A stretch of 64,000 nt of DNA from Circinella umbellata (Eukaryota; Mucoromycota; Mucoromycetes; Mucorales; Lichtheimiaceae): positions 636,920 through 700,919 of the forward strand of contig JAIWNF010000026.1 in NCBI GenBank assembly GCA_025093555.1, given 5' to 3'. Below, piece by piece: positions 52,484 to 62,534 of the stretch; within the stretch, counting starts at the first letter, position 1, and each line of letters begins with the position of its first letter. The position numbers and the translations under genes were made by a program. A model generated the notes under the pieces. That model made no database searches. It worked only from the letters and a program-made list of their open reading frames with translations, and was not told the origin of the DNA.

Positions 52484-53695
52484 AAAAAAGGTGTTGATAG
52501 TCAGGCTCATATATAATACAGAAATATGACTCAATAACTTTGCTCGGTCTTTCTTGTACTTGTGTTAGGCGGCAGACTCTTTAAATACAGCAGCGAGTGT
52601 ATTTAATTATGTTGCATATGAAGTTATACCAAAATGGCGACAGCCACCGGAAAACCAGCCAGTAGAGACCGTCAAAGAATTGCCGGTTGCATTATCAAAG
52701 TAGTAATTACGAAATACATCGTATTTTTTTTTCAGTCGTGGGTTGGCAGAGAATAGGGGCAGCTACATTTTGTTTTTTTTTCGCGGTGATTACGATACTT
52801 TGACAGAAAAAGCAAGAAAGCACTCACAAATATGTACACTCACTCTATCCAGGATGGCGTTAGCAGATGCACAGTATATCGCAATTAACAAGGCACTTTT
52901 AACTGGGAACGTTTCGAAATCGTTGGTTGCAAAGCTATATATTGGCATTGGAGGACAATATGAAATGGCATATGGACTTGTATCATCTATTACAGGTACC
53001 CAAGAAGTATCAACAGATCTAAAAAAATACATTTATGATGGGGCCCAGTTTTACAAGGTAAAAAAAAAATGAATAAGCAGCGATGGACAACTATTGTTTT
53101 TTAGCTTCTAAGAACTAAAATTATAAACAAAAAATATAGGCAATGGGGAAAAAATATCTTGCATTAGATGCGAACGATAATCAGCAAGTATACGATTTGG
53201 AATATCACTTATAATATGGGGGGGAATACATTAGTAATTAGATGGATACATAGCTCTTGACACAAAAATAAACTGATATAATAGGAAAATGGGTGAAGCA
53301 GTCGGTTTTCTTCGAGAATGCAAAGCAGATCTACGATTCATACAACATTCAAGTCTATCCAAACCACACTTACGAAAATCTGGTGTTGCTTCAAGAGCAT
53401 ATAAGGAAGAAGAGACTGTTTCTGAGCTGCTACAGAAATTCACGATGATTAATGATACGGTAATTTTGTTTGATATCAATACAAAATATATCTTTGTTCT
53501 TACGTAAATAATTACTATATGAAATTACAGGTAACATACCAAGATGTACCTTCTCGTCAAGATCTTCAGCGGATCATTCCTAATGGTCGAGGTGTTCTTC
53601 AACTTAAACAATATCAACTTCCATCACCCAGATTTGGACCTACACGTGAAGAAGAACAGAGCGCATGCTATGCGCGCTCTGGTGCTTATTATTAA
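51593..53695 (+). CDS. palC: PalC/Rim23-like BRO1-domain protein, ambient-pH signalling
   Basis: Eight exons keep phase: 51593-51775, 51949-52030, 52167-52363, 52569-52699, 52853-53057, 53140-53183, 53285-53459 and 53531-53695, giving 393 residues. The start is set by MSYTYSLPTTGAMSFVDFL, which matches the LPTTxALSF N-terminus of fungal PalC. A BRO1 domain follows (DYLPYLVSVINCL, ETSWRSTLSD, YYELLFVLMTYGYACSM, ALADAQYIAINKALL, KMGEAVGFLRECKADL). PalC links the pH-sensing Pal/Rim pathway to ESCRT-III through Vps32. The protein lacks the V domain of Rim20/PalA; BROX is an alternative name for a BRO1-only protein. Intron 6 begins GC rather than GT. A long (GT)n tract lies in intron 3. Confidence 0.8.
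52430..52482 (+). repeat. (GT)n microsatellite in a palC intron
   Basis: About 26 uninterrupted GT units inside intron 52364-52568. It lies downstream of the donor and does not disrupt the acceptor TTAG at 52568. Confidence 0.95.
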
Positions 53696-54768
53696 TATAC
53701 AGCAATAAATTAATATATGAAACATTTGCTGTGGTTACATTTTTTAAAAGGAAGAAGTACTCCTTTCAGTGCTAAGAAATGGAAGTAGTAAAGAAAAAGA
53801 TCGCCAAGCAACTGTCTGGTGTTTTTCTTCAAAAATTCCACTCTTATGACAATTATGATAAGCACTTACATAGCTATATCACTGGTTTTTAATTCGCTTG
53901 CTTAAAGTGATGGAGAATTGGTAATTTTACCCATTATTGTCCTTACTTGATAATCACCACGGGATGCAGCCTTCGGCTCTTTAGGTTCCTCACGTACAAT
54001 GGAAAGTTGTTTGTTTATTTAACGTCTCCATTGAACACAGCGTCAGGTCTGAGATCTTTGTTCGAGATAGATTGCTAAAAAGCTTCTAGACGGGAAAACC
54101 CCCTGTTGGTGATACAGGAAAAGGTAGAAGAATAAGGAAACGGTACAAAAATAAAGGGTCATAGATTTTTGAATGTTAAGCTTAAGCTGCCTAGGGAGAT
54201 GTTATCGCTTCTCAAATTTACCGTACACGTGACCCGAAAAAATCGCGGATAAATTTGTTTCTATACAAAACTTAGTGATACCTATTTTTTACTTTTATTA
54301 CGTCAAAAATATCGATATGAACAACAATACTGATACGAGCATTGTCCCTGTGATGTAGACTGACTTTAAATAAGTAAAACTACTGGCTATTTATTGATAT
54401 AACTGTTAATAAAGAGATAAGCTACAATGTATATAATAAGGGTAAAACTTACTATTCTCGTGGCTAAAAATAAAGAAAAGGAAAAAATAGGGTGGGTAGA
54501 TCAAAGTACAAGATTAATAATACAACAAAGTTACGCATATGAGAAAAATTATAATTTAGAAGAAAACGTAATAATCTGATTTTACAAAATATTCACTGCC
54601 ACATCACCAGCCATAATCTACTGCTTGTCTTTCTTTTAAAGCTGTAGTCATGATCACAATACTAGTGATTATTTTCACCATATTGGTCAATATTGTGAAT
54701 GACAATATTATGATCGAGCTTCGGATGACAGTCATCTATATACATGCTATCTATAAACTACATTTCGT
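53696..54768. other. Intergenic DNA with SINE-like repeat
   Basis: 3' flank of palC, then SINE-like copy 2, then AT-rich DNA. No gene is supported. Confidence 0.5.
54018..54211 (+). repeat. SINE-like dispersed repeat, copy 2
   Basis: Starts TTTAACGTCTCCATTGAACAC and is colinear with copy 1 over about 195 bp in the same orientation, with scattered substitutions. No coding capacity. Confidence 0.55.
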
Positions 54769-54910
54769 TAGGGGTTTTCAAAAATAAAATAAAAAAAACA
54801 ATTTTTGAAATCTGCAGATTTCAAAGATTTCAAAGAGCACAAACTGCATCTCAGAGACGCCGTTTTCAATTTTGCCGATTTCAGAAGATATCATTTTTTG
54901 AAACACCCTA
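54769..54910. mobile_element. Small MITE with TAGGG..TTTCAAAAA termini
   Basis: 142 bp, beginning TAGGGGTTTTCAAAAAT and ending TTTTTTGAAACACCCTA, with TA at both ends. The internal AAATCTGCAGATTT is a perfect palindrome. The termini match the MITE at 33111-33382, so this is one family with different internal lengths. Confidence 0.6.
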
Positions 54911-54987
54911 TTCGTTTTCTTGTATAGGTCATAATTCTCTCCAACTTTTAACAGAAGTCACCTCCTCAGGTGAGTACGACCAAAACT

Positions 54988-55720
54988 ATGGCTACAACAC
55001 CAACAACCAACAATAAGGACCATGCTACATCAGAACTCAATTGCTCACCAAAATCCACCACTACACCATCCGGTTCAACTTCCAATTTATCATTCTAGTC
55101 TTATTCTCAAATCAATCACTAAAGGCCAGTGTATGACTAACTTGAACAACGCTTCAACGCTTCATTCATGGTCAACCCCTACTAATTCTTCAACACCAAC
55201 TGACTTTGAATCCTTAGTCGATGTCTTGCACTGAGGTTCAGAAATGTTCAGCATTACTGGAAATAAAAGTGATCCTCCATTATTTTATAAACAAGCTCGT
55301 TATGTCTTCCCCGAAGGGACTGGCCTTGGTATTACCACCCACTGTGACAATAGGCATACCTTGATCGAAATCACCTTGAACTCAGAAGAAGCATGTGCCA
55401 CTGAAGCTTGTCAGAATCTTATCATAGTTTTGAGAACCAATAAGGCATATAAGGCATACTACTCCTTGCCTCCTGATCATCAAGTAACTAGAGCTCGTTT
55501 GAAAAAATTACCAATTCCATCAGAACATAATTTAGAATCAGGCCTCCGTGTTAGCTTATCTAAATATGGCTGCATTTTGCAAATGGGTTTATTTAATAAA
55601 GAACCTAATGGCAGATGGTTTGCCATTCTTATCAAATTGCACTCTGATAAATTCAAAGAGCTTTTCCACCAAATGGATTGGGGCTCTGCAGAAATTGGAA
55701 TTGTACATGTAGTGTCATAG
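54988..55720 (+). pseudogene. LINE ORF1 (gag-like) fragment
   Basis: Begins MATTPTTNNKDHATSELN at 54988, shifts frame near 55095-55170, meets an in-frame TGA at 55232-55234 and continues MFSITGNKSDPPLFYKQARY to 55720. Later motifs (RVSLSKYGCILQMGLFNKEP, GRWFAILIKLH, HQMDWGSAEIGIVHVV) resemble the nucleic-acid-binding part of ORF1 proteins of Mucoromycotan LINEs, which normally run into a CCHC zinc knuckle. Here that knuckle is missing because the sequence stops at the junction with the Gypsy fragment. It is a different family from the LINE pair at 58.5-62.5 kb. Confidence 0.5.
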
Positions 55721-55744
55721 AATTAAGAATGTAAAATTTTTCTT

Positions 55745-56637
55745 TTATTAAATCAAAACTTCTTTGACATGCATCACTCCATTCAATCTTTCTTTTCTTC
55801 AGACCAGTACCACAAGTCAGATCAGTCAAAGGAGCAGCCATGCTAGCAAAATTAGGAATGAACCATCTAAATGCTGGGCTAAACCAATGAACTGGCGTAC
55901 TTCTTGAACATTATTGAGTGGTTTCCATTCTTGAATGGCCTTGATGACCTTATCAGATGCAGGAAGAATGCCTGCTGCAGAGACACAAAAACCTAAGAAG
56001 GTAATTTCTTCTTTACCAAATTTGCACTTCTTGTAATTTGCATATAATTGATTATCACATAATTTATCTAACACCATTTTAATATGCTCTTTATGTTTAT
56101 CCCACGAGTCACTAAAAATCAAGATATCGTCCAAATATACAATACAACATCGATCTAATAAATCACCTAACACCTTATTCATCAATGCTTGAAAACTTGG
56201 GGGAGCATTACATAATTCAAACAGTAACACTTTCCATGAATATTGGCCATATCTTGTGTTAAACGCCGTTTTGGGAATATCTGATTCACGAATTTTGATT
56301 GGATAGTAACCGCTCTTCAGATCCAAACTTGTAAAATATTTAGCAAACATTCATCGATTTTTGGTAATGGTGCATTAATTCTGATCGTCTTTTTATTTGT
56401 TGCTCTATTGTCAACACGCATCCGCATTGTTCCCTCTGCCTTTTTTACAAATAATACAGGACTTCCCCAAGGTGATGCACTCGGTACTACCAGGCCCAAT
56501 TCAAGCAGTTCATCTAACTGATGCCATAATTCGTCAAGTTTCAATGGCGACATCTTATACAGTGGCCGAGACACAGGTTTTTTATTCCCAGTATCAATAA
56601 CATGTTCAAAACTACGATCTGGCGGCAAACCCGGCAA
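55745..56637 (-). pseudogene. Gypsy reverse transcriptase (frameshifted) and start of RNase H
   Basis: Two overlapping frames hold RT motifs. The first ends near 56317 and has [31 protein letters not shown] and [16 protein letters not shown]. The second has [32 protein letters not shown] and the catalytic CCIVYLDDILIF, then NVQEVRQFIGLAQHL. RNase H begins KIEWSDACQRSFDLIKEKF and stops at the breakpoint. The YLDD box is intact, but the gene is frameshifted. Confidence 0.8.
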
Positions 56638-56904
56638 CTCATCCTAAAAGATGTCTTGATATTCCTCTACCAATGGTTGGAGTTCCTCTAGTATTTTATT
56701 TTCTTTTATGTCTGATTCCAATAAATGTAGTAAGTATACTTCATTTATGTCCTTGTGCCGAACCGCCCGATTTATTTGCTTATGTGCTAGCAAATACTGT
56801 AATCCCGATTCACCAAGATACCTTACTGGTTTTAATATTTTAATTTTACCATTTATCTTTATATTCCAATTATCCGTCGACCAATCGACATCCGGTGTAT
56901 ATTT

Positions 56905-57243
56905 TTACAACCAATTACAACCCAAGACAAAATCAAATTTGGTATCTAGGATATACACCTTGACTGACATATTACATCCATCTAGATCAAAATCAACGTT
57001 CACCATTTTATCTATTTGTAATCTATGCCCACCAGCCGTTTCGACTTCACATGCCTCAACTTGTACTGTTTCCAAATTCTTTACCATATTAGGGGATATG
57101 TAACTTGAACTTGCGCTAGAGTCGAGTAGAACCAACATACGTTTTCCTGCACATGAACCATTATATAACAGAAGAGATTCACTGCCGTCTTTGCAGGCTT
57201 GTAACTGCATTAACTGACAACAGTCTTCTTGCAACTTATTCAC
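56905..57243 (-). pseudogene. Gypsy aspartic protease region
   Basis: Contains MLVLLDSSASSSYISPNMV, equivalent to the retropepsin LxDTGAS loop but with DSSAS in place of DTGAS, then FDFVLGCNWL. The altered active-site loop suggests loss of activity. Confidence 0.7.
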
Positions 57244-57505
57244 CTCAAGGATATCACTATGATCAGTGTCTTCCTTGTGTTGACCACCCTCAGTTGCTTC
57301 TACTATTGATTTTTAACATATTAATGATGACTCCTGCACACTACTAGAAACTTGAATTTCATGCACAGAAGATGATGTAGACCATGTAGTCTGATCACAC
57401 CTGGTCAACCCCGCTGGTGTACCCTTTTTCCTTGATTCTAATCCTTTGGTGCATCAGCGACCTTTTTTCTTATTAAGGGACTCAGAATTTTGGTGCACAA
57501 ACAAC

Positions 57506-58470
57506 TTATCTACTGATTGTACATGGGCCAAAAATCCTACTTGGCATGACGATTTTCCTGATGACGACTTTATAATCACGACGAATATGACACTTGAAAC
57601 ATTTTACCTGGTTCATACCATTATTCGATTGACCTCCATATGACCTATCACCATGCGAAACACCATATCGACGTTTCGCCAGTTTAATGGCATCAAGACC
57701 CATTGGAGTAGGTCCTTGATTACCGAAAGAGGAGGAAGGCTGGCCAAATGACTTATTAAAAGAAGTAAAATTCGGTGGACGACGATTTGCTACCTTAGCA
57801 CACTGCTCTGCCATTTCATATGCTTTGGCATAAGCATATCCTTCTGACAACAAAAAAGGCTTTTGCATTAATACTGTAAGCGGCACTGGTATTTTAAACC
57901 TTGTAGAAAATTAAACAGCGCGTCCTTAGTATCCATGTCTGGCAACTCTGACATTGGTGATCAGAACTCTCATACGTATTGTTCAATGGTACTTGTTTGT
58001 TGGAGTTGTTGTAACCATTGTCGAGCCAATTGTTCTGCATTCGCCAGTTTTAATTCATACTTAAATATCTGTTTAAACTCGGACCATATACTTGGAGTTG
58101 AAGTTGTCGCATCATATTCGACACCATGCCATGTCGCAGCACCATCTCGTAATAACGTTACCGCAAACAACACAAATTGGTGATCATCAATGTTTACAAA
58201 TTCTGCATATTTTTCTAATGAATACAACCAAGCTTCTACCTGTTGGACCATGCGTTCACCGTGAAAAGTATCAGGTTGGCGGGGACGAACAATTTTTGCC
58301 AACGATTGGTGTTCATTAGTATGAGCTACAGGTCTTGCTGGTTGCGTACGTAAATTTGCTATTTTTTGTTCTGCTTGTTGTTGTTGTTGCCGCATTATTT
58401 GTTGTAATGATTGAAGCATCGTCATTATCATTTGTTGTTCCATATTATCAGGTTGTTGTTGATTATCCAT
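57506..58470 (-). pseudogene. Gypsy gag
   Basis: The start at 58470 opens a Gln-rich N-terminus (QQQPDNMEQQMIMTMLQSLQ) and a retrotransposon gag domain (DTFHGERMVQQVEAWLYSLE, AATWHGVEYDA). The frame breaks near 57970. A second segment to 57506 holds ANRRPPNFTSF and a damaged zinc knuckle reading CFKCHIRRDYK, where the later His and Cys ligands are lost. Confidence 0.75.
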
Positions 58471-58546
58471 GTTGATGAATCGATTTTTCTTCTGTCACTA
58501 CCAAATGTCAGATCCGTTTGTAAATTTATATGACTAATCGCTGCAC

Positions 58547-58560
58547 CTTAACGTTAATAC
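58547..58560 (+). repeat. Target-site duplication of the minus-strand LINE, outer copy
   Basis: CTTAACGTTAATAC, identical to 60084-60097. The two copies flank 58561-60083 exactly. Confidence 0.8.
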
Positions 58561-58830
58561 GTTGAAATTTATATATTTTATTAAAGACGAAATTAATTGA
58601 GCACACGCTGATTCAGCTTCTTGCTCTCATCAGCTCACAAAGAGGGGTACTGAAAAACCTGCGGGGCAGCAGGAAAAATGTGAAGGTTGCAACATCAGTA
58701 AATGGGAACACAAAAATAAAAGAAGGAAAATATGGTTCGGTTATAGTAACTAAGAGGAGTTTGAGAACATTTATGCTAAATGGAAGGGTCGGTAAACTGT
58801 GATGTTGGAGAAAAGAGTGAGAGTCACTTG

Positions 58831-58871
<41 letters not shown>

Positions 58872-60083
58872 TAATAAATGATTTTTTTTTTTTTAGTGCT
58901 GTAGATTCAAGGCTGATGGGGCTTTGGTACTAAAGAATTTGAATCTTTAGTGTTGGTTACAGTTGACGAGGACCTGATATGATATGATCATAGTCTGCTT
59001 GATTGATCCATCCCTGTGAATTGAAAAAACTTGCTATTTTACCAATTAGGGTAAAAGGTTGCGTTGCAATGGCGCGCAGGCATCGAGTTCGATGACATTG
59101 CTTGGAAATAGTATCTCGTTCGGGAGCGGAACAGTCTTTATACTTTGGATCTTTAAGGTTATCCGGGTGAGTAGGGTCAAAATCTTTAAGAACGGGAATC
59201 TTGGCAATTTGCATAATGGATATGATTTCGGGTAAGTAGTGGCGGTGTACTAATAGACCGATAATGTTTCTACCAGGGAAAGAGATATCTAAAATACGTG
59301 AGGTATTGATGTTCAAGTGGCGAAGTAGTTTGCGTGTTTCCTGTCTTGTGGTACGTTGTTGACAGGGAATATGGACGTAGTTGAATTTTGGTTGGGTAGT
59401 AGGAAATTGGAAAAAATTACTGGCTTCAGTAGTGTTGGTTACACATATAGTATTTATGCTGGCGGGGTTACTATCGATTACTTGTCGAAGTTTTTTGTTG
59501 GGTGGTTTGTGAGTGGTAGGACTAATAGAAGTAGTTGGTGCAGGACGAGCCTGTTTGATACGCTCTGTAGGTTTTGAGGGTGTTGTTACAGTCAGATTAG
59601 TAGTAGTATTTTTACTATTTGCTGATAGTGGGGTTGCTTCATGATTGATTGCTGGTTGCTTTTGGTGAGATTTGGTTGTTGGTGACTTTGACGATGTCGG
59701 TTGTGGTGACAATGTCAATGAGGTTTGTGGCAAAGTGGTTTTTGGTTTGTCCAAAGTAGTTGACATGGGTGAGAGGGACATTAAGAACACAGAATGAGTG
59801 CTCAAAAATAGTGGTGGTTGAGTCGTTTTTTTCTCGAGAGCTGTTTCAAGTTCCTTGACTTTGGCTCACAAGGATTCACAGAGCTTGTTAACACGAGCAA
59901 ATTGCTGACGGTAGTATTGTTCATTATCTTTGGCCTGGCGAAGAAGATCCTTAGGGGACAGACGGAACGAATCCGCTGCCTTCCGAACTTCCTCTGTGGT
60001 AGGTGTGCGGTAGGGTTTCGGAATGGTTCTGGCTGTATGCTAAACACTTTTCAAAAAAGTGTTTTAAAAGCGGAAAAGGGCCT
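58561..60083 (-). mobile_element. LINE copy A, ORF1-only, inserted at the left end of the MITE
   Basis: On the minus strand it runs from 60083 down to 58561: a 5'-truncated ORF1, no ORF2, a poly-A tract (58832-58864 as T on the plus strand), a pyrimidine-rich 3' UTR and a terminal block of about 130 bp ending AAATTTCAAC. The 14-bp direct repeats CTTAACGTTAATAC at 58547-58560 and 60084-60097 mark a target-site duplication. The 3' UTR and terminal block are shared, at clearly less than full identity, with the opposite LINE copy. The lack of ORF2 between ORF1 and the shared 3' UTR implies an internal deletion or a gag-only derivative. Confidence 0.8.
58957..60047 (-). pseudogene. LINE ORF1 protein (interrupted)
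   Basis: The protein frame starts near 60015 with TPTTEEVRKAADSFRLSPKD and DLLRQAKDNEQYYRQQFARV, a coiled-coil type N-terminus. A TGA at about 59867 interrupts it before AKVKELETALEKK. It then runs on to 58957 through a Thr/Ser/Pro/Lys-rich linker and a folded C-terminal part (YVHIPCQQRTTRQETRKLLR, ILDISFPGRNIIGLLVHRHY, RCLRAIATQPFTLIG). This organisation resembles ORF1 of Mucoromycotan LINEs. The product is unlikely to be made at full length. Confidence 0.6.
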
Positions 60084-60097
60084 CTTAACGTTAATAC
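60084..60097 (+). repeat. Target-site duplication of LINE A, inner copy, at MITE left end
   Basis: CTTAACGTTAATAC. Its last base is the first base of the MITE terminus CAGTCGAACCCC. Confidence 0.8.
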
Positions 60098-60464
60098 AGT
60101 CGAACCCCACTTTTTGCACTCCCGATTTTTGCACACCCCCACTTTTTGCACACCTTTTGACCAAAATCCCACTTTTTACTTAATAAAATTGCACAATCCC
60201 CGCTTTTTGCACTTTGCACACCTTCAGAAGGACTGTGCAAAATCCCACTTATATGTTCACTTATGCTGAGATGAAATATGACCAGTAATATTAGACCATT
60301 TTTATGGTTAGCAACTTTGCACATCTGTCAATACACTAATATAGTGGTCAGGTTAACGGCTATTCTATTTTCCTTCTGTTTTTCACCCCCGATTTTTGCA
60401 CACACCCGCTTTTTGCACACCTCTTGGCCTAAATCCCACCTGTGCAAAAAGCGGGGTTTGACTG
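60097..60464. mobile_element. Pogo-type MITE (368 bp) flanked by two LINE insertions
   Basis: The termini are CAGTCGAACCCCACTTTTTG at left and, inverted at right, CAGTCAAACCCCGCTTTTTG, each preceded by a TA that would be the pogo/Tc1 target duplication. The interior carries several copies of ACTTTTTGCAC/CACCTTTTG-type motifs and no transposase. A plus-strand open frame crosses its right end into the LINE ORF, but this is read-through without known significance. Confidence 0.75.
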
Positions 60465-60476
60465 TAGTAATAACCA
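60464..60476 (+). repeat. Target-site duplication of LINE B, inner copy, at MITE right end
   Basis: GTAGTAATAACCA, identical to 62522-62534. Its first base is the last base of the MITE. Confidence 0.8.
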
Positions 60477-62210
60477 CCCCCCCTCTAGATATTGTACAAG
60501 CAGGCTTTCGCCATCAGAGGGATGCACTTAGTCAAGCTCGGTGTCTCCACAAACTGTCAATTATGCATACCAATCACTATGGTTCACCTCCAGTCTTATT
60601 ATTTTTGGATGTGTCCAAGGCGTATGATACAGTTGACAGGAACATTATTTGGTCTACACTTGCTCCTCATATACCATACTCATTATTACAATTACTTAAA
60701 AATCTCTTTGACAATGTATATATAGAAATTTTACTTTCAAATCAAGTCTCCCGCCAGTTTCACCCTATGAATGGGGTCTTACAAGGCTCGGTCTTATCTC
60801 CTATTCTTTATTCTCACTATATCAACTCTCTACCATCCATGCTGCGTGATGTGGAAATACAATGGCTTAATGAGGAATATGACGATTTTCAACAACAACC
60901 TAGTTTGAAATATAATGACATGCATATCAACTGTCTGCTTTATGCAGATGATGTCGCTTTAATCGGTACTTGGGAAACAATTCCTCTATTATTGAAGGCA
61001 TGCGAAGAACACAGTATTACACTTGGCTTTCAATGGAATCCAAATAAATGCATGTATATGTCTACCACAGCACCACCAACAAATTATACACCAAAACTTT
61101 ATGACATTGACATACAAAGAACAAATACTTTTACATATCTAGGTGTCCCCTTTAATCAAGCTGGTTTAATCCACACAAAAGCACTTGTAGAACATAACAC
61201 AACAGCAACAACAACAGCGATGAATGTATTAGCATCAATAGGTGTTCGGGCACGATGCTTTGGCAAACTATTATGTACACGTCTCTATTGTCAATTTTTA
61301 CGACCAAAAATGGAATACGGTCTCGCAATCACAAACCTCACCAAGGATGATAAAAAGCTACTACAAGAAGCTCAACAAACTTGCCTACGTAAAATCTATG
61401 GAACGCGCAATAATTGATCTATGGCGGTTATACACCATCTTGGAAATTTAGAATATATGACTGAACGCATAACCATATTACTAGCTAAATTCATCTTTCG
61501 ATCCCATTCCATGCCTGATGATGCTCTGCTCCCAATGTTACGACCATATATAATTCTTTCCAAGGGGACTACTGCGTGGAACACCCTAGTTAAAAAAAAT
61601 AACATTTGGAACTCAATAACAATTGACACTGATGATATTACAACAACAGATATCAAAACAGCAATTAAACATCACCGCCAACAAGCATATGAAAAACGAT
61701 GTGAACGTAAACACAGCATCTTATTGAATACTTGTCGTAAACATATAGGAATTGACCCTATTCTTTGGATACCAATGTCATCATCGGAACGTATATTATG
61801 TATACATTATAGACTAGGCTGGATTATGAATCATCAACAACAAGCCTGTCCGAACTGCAACAACATCACTCGTTTATCTAAACAACATTTAATACAATGC
61901 TTTAATGTCCATTCTTTACTTTCCATCTCTCCTAATATCAAAGATCCAATTTCTTATATTTTCAATCGTTTGCCAAAATCACCACCAACTGCATCACTCA
62001 GGCAACGCTATTACAACATAGTATGGCCTAAAGTATGCTACCTTTTACATCAATGTCACCGTACATGTCGTCCAGATCAATACACCACATCATCATTATC
62101 AGCATCTCAACAATTTGGACAACTTTTTCTCGAATGGATTAAACCATCAACCAAGCCTTTTTCCGCATCACTAGTACCTTCATAAATTACCTATACATAT
62201 AAAATAAGAA

Positions 62211-62242
<32 letters not shown>

Positions 62243-62521
62243 GTCAACTGAAACTAATACTTCTTCTCATTACCCCTTTGAATGCACTCCTCACCAGATT
62301 TCTTCTTTATTTTGTTTCTACTTAATTACTAGTACATAACTATAATTTTCTCTCATTTATAAGAACTACTCTTTTTTAATCTTATCCTTCCCACCCCTTT
62401 TTCCTGCTGCCCAGCAGGTTTTTCAGGACCGAGCTTTGTTTTTTCTGAACTGACGAGAGCAATAGGCTGAGATCAGCGCGTGCTCACTTAATTTCGTCTT
62501 AATAAATATATAAATTTCAAC
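60477..62521 (+). mobile_element. LINE copy B, 5'-truncated ORF2, inserted at the right end of the MITE
   Basis: Begins inside the reverse transcriptase at 60477, ends with a poly-A tract (62212-62240), a pyrimidine-rich 3' UTR and the terminal block ending AAATTTCAAC at 62521. The 13-bp repeats GTAGTAATAACCA at 60464-60476 and 62522-62534 flank it exactly. The terminal block, with TTTTTCCTGCTGCCCAGCAG and CAGGTTTTTCAGG near its start, forms a long inverted repeat with the end of LINE A because the two insertions point in opposite directions. Confidence 0.85.
60480..62185 (+). pseudogene. LINE ORF2: reverse transcriptase and C-terminal zinc-finger region, one in-frame stop
   Basis: The endonuclease and the first RT motifs are absent. 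The frame enters at QAGFRHQRDALSQ, then FLDVSKAYDTVDR (motif A), GVLQGSVLSPILY (motif B), CLLYADDVALIG (motif C, YADD intact) and TFTYLGVPFN. A single TGA at 61415-61417 interrupts the frame, which continues to 62185. The C-terminal part has a CX2CX9HX3C cluster (CPNCNN then HLIQC) usual in LINE ORF2 proteins. There is no start codon of its own inside the LINE. Confidence 0.85.
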
Positions 62522-62534
62522 GTAGTAATAACCA
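62522..62534 (+). repeat. Target-site duplication of LINE B, outer copy
   Basis: GTAGTAATAACCA directly after the LINE 3' terminus. Confidence 0.8.

Larger units (their letters stand above)
55736..58510 (-). mobile_element. Ty3/Gypsy retrotransposon, truncated and decayed
   Basis: On the minus strand the order is leader, gag, zinc knuckle, protease, reverse transcriptase, then the start of RNase H, where it breaks at about 55736. Integrase and the 3' LTR are missing. A possible primer-binding site (TGGTAGTGACAG on the minus strand, 58503-58492) follows TGACA at 58510-58506, which could be the 3' edge of the 5' LTR. The rest of that LTR would have been split by the nested MITE and LINE insertions to the right. 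Confidence 0.75.

Noticed and set aside
52282..52485. His/Thr-repeat ORF on the minus strand
   Set aside because: Translation of the (GT)n microsatellite in a palC intron.
60278..60480. N-terminal extension of the RT ORF across the MITE
   Set aside because: The open frame lies in MITE sequence and has no RT or endonuclease similarity; it is chance read-through.
58561..62521. A single large TIR transposon carrying divergent ORF1 and RT genes
   Set aside because: Each half has its own target-site duplication and LINE-type 3' end. Two separate LINE insertions explain the inverted repeat better.
58561..62521. Twin-priming inversion of one LINE
   Set aside because: Twin priming leaves only one 3' end; here both halves have poly-A, 3' UTR and terminal block, with different target duplications.
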